6,242 nucleotides of DNA from Candidatus Cloacimonadota bacterium (GTDB lineage: Bacteria > Cloacimonadota > Cloacimonadia > Cloacimonadales > WRIO01): the NCBI GenBank assembly GCA_017998585.1, contig JAGOCT010000111.1, positions 1 to 6,242 of the forward strand, given 5' to 3'. Position numbers and translations under genes: made by a program. This document shows, piece after piece, positions 1-4,882 of the stretch (positions within the stretch are counted from its first letter, which is position 1; each line of letters opens with the position of its first letter). The notes below the pieces were generated by a model. The model was not told where the DNA came from, did no database searches, and saw only the letters and a list, made by a program, of their open reading frames with translations.

Positions 1-442
1 TTCCCACCAGACTCTGGGTGATGATATTGTTTTTGATGATGGCATTCGTATTTCTAATATAAATCCCTCCCCCTGCGATATTGTAATAAATTTCTTCGCC
101 TGCTTCGTTATTCATAATCGTAAAGCCATTGATCGTTACCTGATAGCAGTTTTCAGCATAGATGGCAGAGGCAGAGCAGACACCACTGATCTTTGTCTGA
201 TGAATGTAGAGTGTGTCATTGGTAGTAGCATAGAGACTTTGCAGGGTCAGGCTTTTTTCGTTCAGATTGATATTTTCGTGGTAAGTACCTGGATAGACCT
301 GAATGATATCGCCATTCTGAGCCGCATTGACGGCAGACTGAATCGTGTTATACTGGCCTGATCCGTCTGTTGCAACAGTCAGGGTGAGTGAAAACAGGCA
401 AAGAGGCAGGCTGAGTAGTAAGAATATGATATATTTGATCAT
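1..442 (-). CDS. Secreted parallel beta-helix (pectate-lyase-fold-like) protein, N-terminal part, runs off left edge
   Basis: The reading frame is open from ATG at 442 to the window edge (147 codons). The start is supported by an AGGAGA Shine-Dalgarno five to six bases upstream. Residues 1-18 form a signal peptide (MIKYIIFLLLSLPLCLFS), so the protein is exported. The mature part begins LTVATDGSGQYNTIQSAV and continues NAAQNGDIIQVYPGTYHENI (about residues 19-58), the usual first turns of right-handed parallel beta-helix proteins of the pectin-lyase-like/DUF1565 type. The segment GGGIYIRNTNAIIKNNIIT (about 124-142) is a typical coil repeat. Such proteins are often long surface proteins with a C-terminal sorting domain, which would lie outside this window. 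No catalytic residues can be identified in the visible part, so an enzymatic role is not claimed. Its base composition looks clearly less AT-rich than that of the secreted gene at 888-1949. Confidence 0.88.
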   Translation of the reverse strand, partial: MIKYIIFLLLSLPLCLFSLTLTVATDGSGQYNTIQSAVNAAQNGDIIQVYPGTYHENINLNEKSLTLQSLYATTNDTLYIHQTKISGVCSASAIYAENCYQVTINGFTIMNNEAGEEIYYNIAGGGIYIRNTNAIIKNNIITQSLVG

Positions 443-462
443 TTTTTCTCCTGATATTTGTA

Positions 463-485
463 AATTCCCCTCCGGTGGAGGGGTG
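463..485. repeat. Half copy of the CCCCTCC/GGAGGGG hairpin repeat
   Basis: AATT is followed by CCCCTCC, a three-base loop (ggt) and GGAGGGG (467-483), a perfect seven-base-pair hairpin. The AATTCCCCTCC...GGAGGGGTG context matches the left halves of the two full copies at 3976-4020 and 4111-4154. The second hairpin and the GGGTGGTA tail are missing here. It lies about 20-45 bases upstream of the beta-helix start codon and would fall in its 5' leader if transcription begins further upstream. Confidence 0.7.
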
Positions 486-553
486 TAGATTAATTATGAA
501 TTTTAAATGATGAATGATGAATTGTAAGGTTATGCTTCCCATTCAATGTCATC

Positions 554-670
554 CTACATACGATGTTTAATCTTTTCATTGCTCCTGCACGAAACTAACT
601 TTTTTCTACAAGCAGGATGCTTGTAGTACGGGATTCTCTTCTCCGCGACTCCGCGTCTCCGCGTGAAAGT
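554..670. repeat. Interspersed repeat module, copy 1 (GTTTAATCTTTT, hairpin, CTCCGCG triplet)
   Basis: This is the better-preserved copy of a module repeated at 706-820. In order it has ATGTTTAATCTTTT (563-576), GCTCCTGCACGAAAC, a T run, a perfect nine-pair hairpin CTACAAGCA-gga-TGCTTGTAG (606-626), TACGGGATTCTCTT, and three tandem 8-base units CTCCGCGA, CTCCGCGT, CTCCGCGT (641-664) ending in GTGAAAGT. No reading frame across it looks like a protein. The hairpin core is related to the tandem array at 4623-4825. Confidence 0.75.
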
Positions 671-686
671 ACTTTTCCCTTTCGTT

Positions 687-705
687 AACGACCTGGATGG
701 TCGTT
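687..705. repeat. Perfect 7-bp hairpin between the two module copies
   Basis: AACGACC, a five-base loop tggat, and GGTCGTT form a perfect stem. It sits in the spacer between the two long direct-repeat copies. There is no T-tract next to it and no gene end nearby, so it is not called a terminator; it more likely belongs to the repeat cluster. Confidence 0.55.
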
Positions 706-820
706 TTACACACTATGTTTAATCTTTTCTTCGCTCCTGTGCGAAACCAAATTTTTCTACAAGCAAGATGCTTGAAGCAGAGGATTTTCTTTTCTGTAAC
801 ACCGAGTCTTAGCATAAAAA
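706..820. repeat. Interspersed repeat module, copy 2 (degenerate)
   Basis: The first 87 bases or so align with copy 1 at 554-640 at an estimated four positions in five: ATGTTTAATCTTTT (715-728), GCTCCTGTGCGAAAC, a T run, then CTACAAGCA-aga-TGCTTGAAG (757-777) and AGGATTTTCTTTT. The tail TAACACCGAGTCTTAGCATAAAAA looks like a decayed version of the CTCCGCG triplet and GTGAAAG tail of copy 1. The stem here has lost two pairs, so this copy appears older or unconstrained. Confidence 0.65.
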
Positions 821-887
821 TGGTTCAAGGATTCGAAAACAAAAAGTTGATGAAAATGGTCATTCTACACATTGAAGGAGATATAAC

Positions 888-1949
888 TTATAATTTAAAT
901 AAATAAAATAAAGACTGGTTTTGACAAATATTTACTTTTTCTTTTAATATTATTTTTTCTCTATTCTCTAGACTGTTCCAATATCTAAACTCAAATATAT
1001 ACTCTTTTAATTCCAAATTTCTAATATAAGCATTTATTTGGATCATCTCACCGTTAACAGATTCAGCCCCATAACATTTCCCGTTAATAAAAAGTCCGAT
1101 TTCAGCCTTTTGATTATTTAGTTTTGTATAATGCTTGCCTAAATCAAGATAAATCGGAACATAATCAATATCTTCAATAAACTCAAAATGATTTAGAGGT
1201 TTCTCTTCATAGTTATTCCCCTCACCTGCTTCAGAGGTTCTCCATTTAAAATTTTTGTTCAAGAATCCTGCATATTTAATAGATACTGCTTCTCCAAATT
1301 TCAGCATTGGTTTTTTACTTGCTGATATCCACGGATCATTGACAGACTTTCGATTCATTGCCCAATTCTGTGTTTTTATCTCTATCAAATCATCAGCAAT
1401 ATCAGAAAGGGCAAATAGCGGATCTTCACACTGGGGCTTAAAATAACCGATCCAGATTTCTGTAAATGGATTATTCTTTTTGCCTTTTACAGACATGACC
1501 TCATTCTCATTACCATATGTTCCACATAAATACCCTGACACTTCAAACAAAGAATAAGTCGCATCATTAGACATTTCTATTTTATAACCATATCGACTAT
1601 CAACTTCATTTTCAACATTTGTCCAGTAACTAGATTGATAGAATGCAAATTTTTCCTGATCATATTTCCAATGTAATGTATGAAGTTTATTTTTTGGTGA
1701 TGTGGATAATAAGTTATTATTATTCTCATATTGAAATACATATGCTAAACTTTTAGTTTTTGTATTACTTGTGATCTTATTTAAATAAGGAAAACAAACC
1801 CAGTAAAAAGCTTTTTTCGAATGATCATTTTTTAGTTCGTGTATAAAACTACCATATTGAATGCTTTGGTTTTGTATCTGATTTAAACTACTTGAAAAAA
1901 TGCTTTGTGAAGCAAACAGAATCAATAATATTACTATACTCCTTTTCAT
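888..1949 (-). CDS. Secreted protein of unknown function, Cloacimonadota-like, 353 aa
   Basis: I do not recognise a named domain. The start at 1949 is preferred over the in-frame ATG at 1994 because it has AGGGA four bases upstream and begins directly with a signal peptide (MKRSIVILLILFASQSIFSS); the upstream ATG has no Shine-Dalgarno and would bury the signal 15 residues in. The mature protein (about residues 21-353) is rich in aromatic residues and has no further membrane segment, so it is likely periplasmic, secreted or surface-exposed. Recurring-looking blocks are FYWVCFPYL (48-56), WIGYF (166-170), NWAMNR (195-200) with DPWI (205-208), YVPIYLDL (263-270) and EIGLFINGKCYGAE (283-296). From memory, blocks like these recur in C-terminal regions of large secreted Cloacimonadota proteins, the last resembling a beta-sandwich module. 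The gene is strongly AT-rich. A perfect TATAAT lies at 1977-1972 on the same strand, but with no good -35 box. Confidence 0.85.
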   Translation of the reverse strand: MKRSIVILLILFASQSIFSSSLNQIQNQSIQYGSFIHELKNDHSKKAFYWVCFPYLNKITSNTKTKSLAYVFQYENNNNLLSTSPKNKLHTLHWKYDQEKFAFYQSSYWTNVENEVDSRYGYKIEMSNDATYSLFEVSGYLCGTYGNENEVMSVKGKKNNPFTEIWIGYFKPQCEDPLFALSDIADDLIEIKTQNWAMNRKSVNDPWISASKKPMLKFGEAVSIKYAGFLNKNFKWRTSEAGEGNNYEEKPLNHFEFIEDIDYVPIYLDLGKHYTKLNNQKAEIGLFINGKCYGAESVNGEMIQINAYIRNLELKEYIFEFRYWNSLENREKIILKEKVNICQNQSLFYLFKL

Positions 1950-2593
1950 ACTTCCCTTTCTTGCTTTATTTATTATATTCTTTAAAGATCGCATGTGTTG
2001 TAAACATAAGAGCTCATTCCCTGTATTTCCGTATTAATAGTTGTTTTTACGTACAAAACAACCAGATAGTCATTCTAAAATTATTGTCACAGATTTTTAA
2101 AAAACAGCTAATGAAACTTATTTTTATCTCCCGGTATATGAACAGACAGATTTATAAAACATCTTGTCCTTCTAATAATTGTAACTATATATATATATGT
2201 AGTTACAATATTTTTCATAAAATCTCTCTTTTTAAGACAGAGTATTTTCTTTTTCATAGCTTCCCTTATGAATTAAACAGAGTCTTTCATGTAATCCCGC
2301 AGAAGATTATTCTCAGGGTTAAATGAGCTGGCTCAGGTTCCTGGAACACCATTAGAATAACAAAACCGATATTCTTAAATTATGATTTTAGTACATCAAA
2401 TCTATATGAATAAAATATGTCAAGCAGATTTATAAAAACATTGCGAAATTTGAGCTAAAAAGCGACAGAATGCATCATCATGTACTGCAAGCAATCCTTC
2501 ATGTAAGAATCTTCAAGGCATTAGCCCTCTCTATATATAACCTGGACAAAATCCGTTATTCTGTCTTTTTCTTAAATTTTTTTTGTTTTTGAG
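1950..2593. other. AT-rich geneless stretch with one strong palindrome
   Basis: About 640 bases lie upstream of the minus-strand secreted gene and downstream of the minus-strand YbaN gene. No frame in it has both a Shine-Dalgarno and protein-like composition. The longest plus-strand frame (1892-2326) starts inside the signal-peptide region of the opposite gene and reads as translated AT-rich DNA. Contents are the TATAAT at 1972-1977 (minus), the palindrome at 2178-2209, and a short TTCC-t-GGAA palindrome near 2335. I see no terminator for the YbaN gene and no RNA gene. Confidence 0.6.
2178..2209. repeat. Palindrome ATTGTAACTA / TAGTTACAAT with TA-repeat loop
   Basis: A perfect ten-base inverted repeat (2178-2187 and 2200-2209) encloses a 12-base alternating TA stretch that can extend the pairing. 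It would form a cruciform or hairpin. T-rich sequence (ATATTTTTC) follows on the plus strand, so it could end plus-strand transcripts weakly, but no plus-strand gene ends here. It could equally be a dyad binding site; nothing in the context decides. Confidence 0.6.
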
Positions 2594-2968
2594 TTACTTT
2601 TTTGTCTTTATTTTCAATATATGAATTGTAACTGCCAGAGCAATCATGATGAGGAGTATTCTCAGCCAAAACTTTTCAGATGAGATAAAAACAAATGCAG
2701 AACTGAGTATAGATACCCATAAGAATGTGATCACCCAAATCTTTGTAAAAAGGGGAATCCCTTTGCCTTCATGGTAATTTTTCAGATAAGTGCCAAAAAT
2801 CCGGTTATGATATAACCAGTTATGAAGTCGAGGAGAAGTATTGGCAAAGCATATTCCGGACAAAAGGAGAAAAGGAACCGTTGGCAATATCGGCAGCGCA
2901 ATACCAATAATTCCGATCCCCACTGAAACTAGCCCAATTGTTAGTAAAAAGATTTTTTTTAACTTCAT
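2594..2968 (-). CDS. ybaN: DUF454 / YbaN family inner-membrane protein
   Basis: The 124 residues are a full-length match to the small DUF454 family, whose E. coli member is YbaN; the biochemical role is unknown. The family signature is clear: LPILPTVPFLLLSG (25-38), CFANTSPRLHNWL (40-52), then FGTYLKNYHEGKGIP (58-72). Hydrophobic segments lie at about 6-40 (one long or two short helices), 77-95 and 101-118, so it should be an integral membrane protein with the SPRLHNWL loop exposed. The start at 2968 has AGGA five bases upstream. It is divergent from the ferritin-like gene at 3416, with the MITE-like element between them. A TTGACC-16-TAAGAT promoter can be seen upstream. No partner gene is adjacent on the same strand, so the neighbourhood gives no functional clue. 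Confidence 0.92.
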   Translation of the reverse strand: MKLKKIFLLTIGLVSVGIGIIGIALPILPTVPFLLLSGICFANTSPRLHNWLYHNRIFGTYLKNYHEGKGIPLFTKIWVITFLWVSILSSAFVFISSEKFWLRILLIMIALAVTIHILKIKTKK

Positions 2969-3000
2969 CTAAATCCTTTTTCCTGTTTTATATAAAATCA

Positions 3001-3028
3001 ATCTTAAAAATTTGTAGATACAGGTCAA
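3001..3028 (-). promoter_or_regulatory. Putative promoter of the ybaN gene
   Basis: On the minus strand TTGACC (3028-3023), a 16-base spacer and TAAGAT (3006-3001) give five of six and four of six matches to the sigma-70 consensus. Transcription would start near 2994, with a short leader that contains the AAGGA Shine-Dalgarno. The target duplication of the MITE-like element begins at the very next base (3029), so the insertion replaced everything upstream of the -35 box. Confidence 0.4.
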
Positions 3029-3036
3029 GTCATTTT

Positions 3037-3321
3037 GTAACTACTCAGGTACTTGTTTATACGATAAATGTGTGTCTGCAAAATGTCATTTTAAAAAAAA
3101 TGTCAAAACGGTCTGTAGGGATGTACGAAACGGAGCTTGCGAAGTGCCGCACATCCGAAAAACAAAAAGGAAAAGTACTCTGATCTGTGTATCATACAGG
3201 TATCCTATGCGGATTTACGGCGCTTCGCTTCGCAAATCCCTACAGGTGCTTTTCAATTTATCATTTATTGCACAGCATTTATTACCGTTTTTAAAATAAC
3301 AATCAGTACCTGAGTAGTAAC
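3037..3321. mobile_element. 285-bp non-autonomous MITE-like element, possibly IS66-related
   Basis: The left end (3037-3053, GTAACTACTCAGGTACT) and the reverse complement of the right end (3305-3321, GTTACTACTCAGGTACT) match at 16 of 17 positions. Fourteen of those bases (3040-3053 and 3305-3318) are perfectly inverted. The element is flanked by GTCATTTT (3029-3036) and GTCATTTA (3322-3329), a candidate 8-base target duplication with one mismatch. IS66-family elements are known to begin with GTAA and to duplicate 8 bases, so an IS66-type transposase acting in trans is a reasonable inference. The interior has no credible gene and carries a nested inverted pair of hairpins (3115-3243). It lies between the divergent ybaN and ferritin-like genes. 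Confidence 0.75.
3115..3243. repeat. REPIN-like doublet: two inverted GTAG-headed hairpins
   Basis: The left arm on the plus strand is GTAG (3115-3118), then GGATGT (3119-3124) pairing with ACATCC (3151-3156). It encloses a second stem, CGG-a-GCTT, loop gcg, AAG-tg-CCG (3131-3149, with a G:T pair and a mismatch). The right arm on the minus strand is GTAG (3243-3240), then GGATTT pairing with AAATCC (3239-3234 with 3216-3211), with a GC-rich interior. A GTAG head before an imperfect palindrome is the known layout of REP sequences, and an inverted REP pair is a REPIN. No RAYT transposase gene is in the window. Confidence 0.6.
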
Positions 3322-3342
3322 GTCATTTAAAATATCCTTATA

Positions 3343-3370
3343 TTTAAAATATTTTTGAAAAGAGTATTTG
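3343..3370 (+). promoter_or_regulatory. Weak candidate promoter of the ferritin-like gene
   Basis: TTTAAA (3343-3348), a 16-base spacer and TATTTG (3365-3370) are followed directly by CAATAA. The -35 match is only four of six. I prefer it to other placements because the TATTTG-CAATAA stretch resembles TATTTT-GCAGTAA at the acyltransferase-like promoter (4877-4889), and because the leader then spans the GGGAGG ribosome site. It lies just outside the right end of the MITE-like element. Confidence 0.28.
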
Positions 3371-3415
3371 CAATAATCAGAAGAATGGAATATTTTATCA
3401 ATAAAGGGAGGAAAA

Positions 3416-3886
3416 ATGGATAAGAAACAAGCATATGTGCAGGCGATAGAAAATGAGATACGCTCTCAAAACCTGTATAAATTTATGGCTGAACATTGTG
3501 AAGACAAGGAAAAAAACATTTTTTTCAACTTGATTCCAATGGAAAAGATGCACGAAGAAAAAATGCGATCTTTCTTTCAAAGAGAATTTCCTGGAGAAAC
3601 TTTAAACATTTCTGCTGATTTGTTGCCAAAAACTCAAAAAAAGATTGATGAAATGAAAGATCCAAAGAGTATCTTTGATTTTGCGATTGAAAGAGAGAAG
3701 ATGGCTCAGGAAGCCTATATGGATTTGGCATTGAATTGTGATGATGAAGAAATGAAAACTTTTTTTAAACAAATGGCCGAAGAAGAAAAAAATCATGCAG
3801 ATATCCTGTTTACAGAGATCGAAAAACTGGAAAACACTATGATCTGGTTTGACGAATCTGAATTAAACGGGCTAATGGAATATTAA
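3416..3886 (+). CDS. Ferritin-like diiron protein, rubrerythrin type without rubredoxin domain
   Basis: The 156-residue protein is a four-helix ferritin-like domain. Predicted diiron ligands follow the two-half pattern: E14 in helix 1 (AIENEIRSQNLY), E43 and H46 in helix 2 (MEKMHEEKM), E94 in helix 3 (AIEREKMAQEAY), and E124 and H127 in helix 4 (EEEKNHADIL). All six are present, so an active diiron site is likely. Family members act in the cytoplasm in peroxide reduction or iron handling in anaerobes. There are only two cysteines (C28, C108) and no CxxC pairs, so the rubredoxin electron-transfer domain of classical rubrerythrin is absent and electrons would have to come from a separate carrier. 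The start has GGGAGG (3406-3411) four bases upstream. It stands alone on the plus strand and converges on the ferredoxin gene. A weak CTGATT/AATCAG hairpin (3893-3910) follows the stop but lacks a terminal T-tract. Confidence 0.88.
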   Translation: MDKKQAYVQAIENEIRSQNLYKFMAEHCEDKEKNIFFNLIPMEKMHEEKMRSFFQREFPGETLNISADLLPKTQKKIDEMKDPKSIFDFAIEREKMAQEAYMDLALNCDDEEMKTFFKQMAEEEKNHADILFTEIEKLENTMIWFDESELNGLMEY

Positions 3887-3975
3887 AATAAACTGATTTT
3901 TTGCAATCAGGCAGTCAGGTAGGTAAGTTTATGTATCTGTTGATAAAAAAGCAGGACTACATTCGATGAACATAC

Positions 3976-4020
3976 AATTCCCCTCCATTGGAGGGGTGTC
4001 CCTATGGGACGGGGTGGTAA
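3976..4020 (+). repeat. Double-hairpin GC-rich repeat, copy A
   Basis: AATT is followed by hairpin 1, CCCCTCC-att-GGAGGGG (3980-3996), then T, hairpin 2, GTCCC-tat-GGGAC (3998-4010), and the tail GGGGTGGTAA. It is far more GC-rich than its surroundings. An inverted second copy lies at 4111-4154 and a half copy at 463-485. I recall repeats of this style in Bacteroidota and Cloacimonadota intergenic regions. It follows the ferritin-like gene by 90 bases and could contribute to transcript ending, but it has no T-tract. Confidence 0.8.
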
Positions 4021-4110
4021 GCTTGTTTATGCTGATTGACCATTTAATTGTAACTAACCGATGAAAGATACTTAAAATGAAAATACTAAAATTTAACTGT
4101 AATTTTTAAC

Positions 4111-4154
4111 GTACCACCCTGGCACTCCGTGCCACCCCTCCATGGAGGGGAATT
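4111..4154 (-). repeat. Double-hairpin GC-rich repeat, copy B (inverted)
   Basis: Read on the minus strand this is AATT, hairpin 1 CCCCTCC-at-GGAGGGG, T, hairpin 2 GGCAC-gga-GTGCC, and the tail AGGGTGGTAC. It aligns with copy A nearly base for base. The stem of hairpin 2 differs at two pairs, and both sides of each pair change together, so the fold is kept. The two copies face each other across about 90 bases of AT-rich DNA that contains no gene. Confidence 0.8.
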
Positions 4155-4222
4155 ATTTGTAGAAATAATTTTAAGTTTTGTAATACTATTTTTACTAATT
4201 AAACAATTGAAGTCGCAATACG

Positions 4223-4252
4223 AAAAAAGCAGAGCCGAAAGGCTCTGCTTTT
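4223..4252 (-). terminator. Rho-independent terminator of the ferredoxin gene
   Basis: On the minus strand AAAAGCAGAGCC (4252-4241), loop TTTC and GGCTCTGCTTTT (4236-4225) form a perfect 12-pair stem whose 3' side runs into a six-T tract. It begins 16 bases after the ferredoxin stop codon. The right strand, stem and T-run make this the best terminator in the window. Confidence 0.9.
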
Positions 4253-4267
4253 GAGTAAATAGTTCAA

Positions 4268-4432
4268 TTATAAAGCTAAAGCTTCAACAGGACATACGCT
4301 GGTACAAGCACCACAGTCAACGCAAGCGTCACTGCATTTTACTTTGTCACCATCCATTGCTAAAGCAGCAACTGGACATGTGTCAACACAAGCACCACAA
4401 CCGATACATTTAGTTTCGTCAACTTTTACCAT
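4268..4432 (-). CDS. 2[4Fe-4S] clostridial-type ferredoxin, 54 aa
   Basis: The complete small protein starts MVKVDETKCIGCGAC. Two CxxCxxCxxxCP motifs are present: C9, C12, C15, C19-P20 and C37, C40, C43, C47-P48, the classic eight ligands for two [4Fe-4S] clusters. C33 is an additional cysteine. Length and spacing match the standard 54-56-residue soluble bacterial ferredoxins that carry low-potential electrons for pyruvate:ferredoxin oxidoreductase, hydrogenases and similar enzymes in the cytoplasm. The start is set by GGAGGAAATC directly before ATG. Codons are dominated by GCT, GGT, GTT and TGT, suggesting high expression. A TTGACA promoter with an overlapping palindrome lies upstream and a strong terminator downstream, so it is a monocistronic unit. 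It could supply electrons to the neighbouring ferritin-like protein, but only proximity suggests this. Confidence 0.96.
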   Translation of the reverse strand: MVKVDETKCIGCGACVDTCPVAALAMDGDKVKCSDACVDCGACTSVCPVEALAL

Positions 4433-4460
4433 GATTTCCTCCATTATGTATTCTTACTGC

Positions 4461-4489
4461 AAAATCTAAATAAAATTAGATTCTGTCAA
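4461..4489 (-). promoter_or_regulatory. Ferredoxin promoter with overlapping operator-like dyad
   Basis: On the minus strand a perfect TTGACA (4489-4484) is followed by a 17-base spacer and GATTTT (4466-4461), then GCAGTAA. The -10 match is poor (three of six), but the ATTTTGCAGTAA segment recurs at the acyltransferase-like promoter. A perfect dyad AATCTAA-N6-TTAGATT (4463-4482) fills the spacer and enters the -10 box, where a bound repressor would block polymerase. The regulator cannot be named from the sequence. Confidence 0.55.
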
Positions 4490-4523
4490 TACAATTTTTT
4501 AACTGTTTTTTCAGGCATCAGGA

Positions 4524-4554
4524 GACTGTTCAAAAAAGTCAGACTTTTTCAGTC
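4524..4554. repeat. Hairpin GACTG...AAAAAGT-cag-ACTTTTT...CAGTC
   Basis: A perfect seven-pair inner stem AAAAAGT/ACTTTTT (4533-4549) has flanking GACTG and CAGTC (4524-4528, 4550-4554) that can extend it across a small internal bulge. It lies upstream of the ferredoxin promoter and before the tandem array, with no gene ending next to it, so its role is unclear. Confidence 0.5.
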
Positions 4555-4575
4555 ACAATACAAAGTTTGTTATTT

Positions 4576-4612
4576 CTACAATCAGGATGTTTGAAGTATG
4601 AGTTTAGTTGTA
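4576..4612. repeat. Degenerate copy of the CAAGCA hairpin repeat
   Basis: TTCTACAATCA-gga-TGTTTGAAGTATGAGTTT aligns with the hairpin and following bases of the modules at 606-640 and 757-792. The stem has decayed (CTACAATCA against TGTTTGAAG). It precedes the intact tandem array by a few bases. Confidence 0.5.
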
Positions 4613-4622
4613 ACGTAAGCTA

Positions 4623-4825
4623 CCAGCTTGCGAAAATCAATCTTTTTTGGCAAGCAGGTTGCTTGCCCTACGCCCAGCTTGCGAATATTAATCTTTTTGG
4701 CAAGCAGGTTGCTTGCCCTACGTCCAGCTTGCGAATATTAATCTTTTTTGGCAAGCAGGTTGCTTGCCCTACGTCCAGCTTGCGAATATTAATCTTCTTT
4801 GGCAAGCAGGTTGCTTGCCCTACGC
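4623..4825. repeat. Tandem array of four 50-51-bp GTAG-headed hairpin units
   Basis: Units start at 4623, 4674, 4724 and 4775 with lengths 51, 50, 51 and 51. Each runs CCAGCTTGCGAA, TATTAATC, a T run, the perfect hairpin GGCAAGCA-ggt-TGCTTGCC (4649-4667 in unit 1), and CTACG. Unit 1 differs by AAATCAATC in place of TATTAATC; T-run length varies by one; unit 4 has one T-to-C change in the T run. Read on the minus strand every hairpin is preceded directly by GTAG, the REP head layout. The array opens a plus-strand frame from 4567 because most units are multiples of three, but that frame is only translated repeat. Confidence 0.9.
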
Positions 4826-4854
4826 TCGTCTTCTGAAAATAATCTACGAATCAT

Positions 4855-4882
4855 TTGACAAAAGAATTCATAAAGATATTTT
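4855..4882 (+). promoter_or_regulatory. Promoter of the acyltransferase-like gene
   Basis: A perfect TTGACA (4855-4860), a 16-base spacer and TATTTT (4877-4882) are followed by GCAGTAAAAATA. The start would fall near 4889, leaving a leader of about 20 bases. The ATTTTGCAGTAA stretch (4878-4889) is identical to that in the ferredoxin promoter. It begins 30 bases after the tandem array. Confidence 0.55.

Noticed and set aside
606..906. Open frames on both strands (606-815 minus, 697-906 plus)
   Set aside because: Both run across the duplicated repeat module and have no ribosome site or recognisable protein features.
1892..2326. Open plus-strand frame of 144 codons
   Set aside because: It overlaps the start of the secreted gene on the other strand, lacks a ribosome site and reads as translated AT-rich intergenic DNA.
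2938..3299. Two plus-strand frames across the MITE-like element
   Set aside because: They cross the inverted repeats, have no Shine-Dalgarno and are not conserved-looking; the element appears non-coding.
3893..3910. CTGATT/AATCAG hairpin just after the ferritin-like gene
   Set aside because: A six-pair AT-rich stem without a following T-tract is too weak to call a terminator.
3976..4154. CRISPR-like appearance of repeated GC-rich blocks
   Set aside because: There are only two copies, inverted rather than direct, each self-complementary, and no spacers or cas genes.
4623..4825. CRISPR array
   Set aside because: The units are contiguous with no unique spacers; this is a simple tandem repeat.
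4567..4836. Open plus-strand frame of 89 codons with repeated GKQVACPTSSLRI units
   Set aside because: It is the tandem 50-51-base repeat read in frame; no Shine-Dalgarno, no protein-like composition, and the unit is a hairpin repeat found in non-coding context elsewhere.
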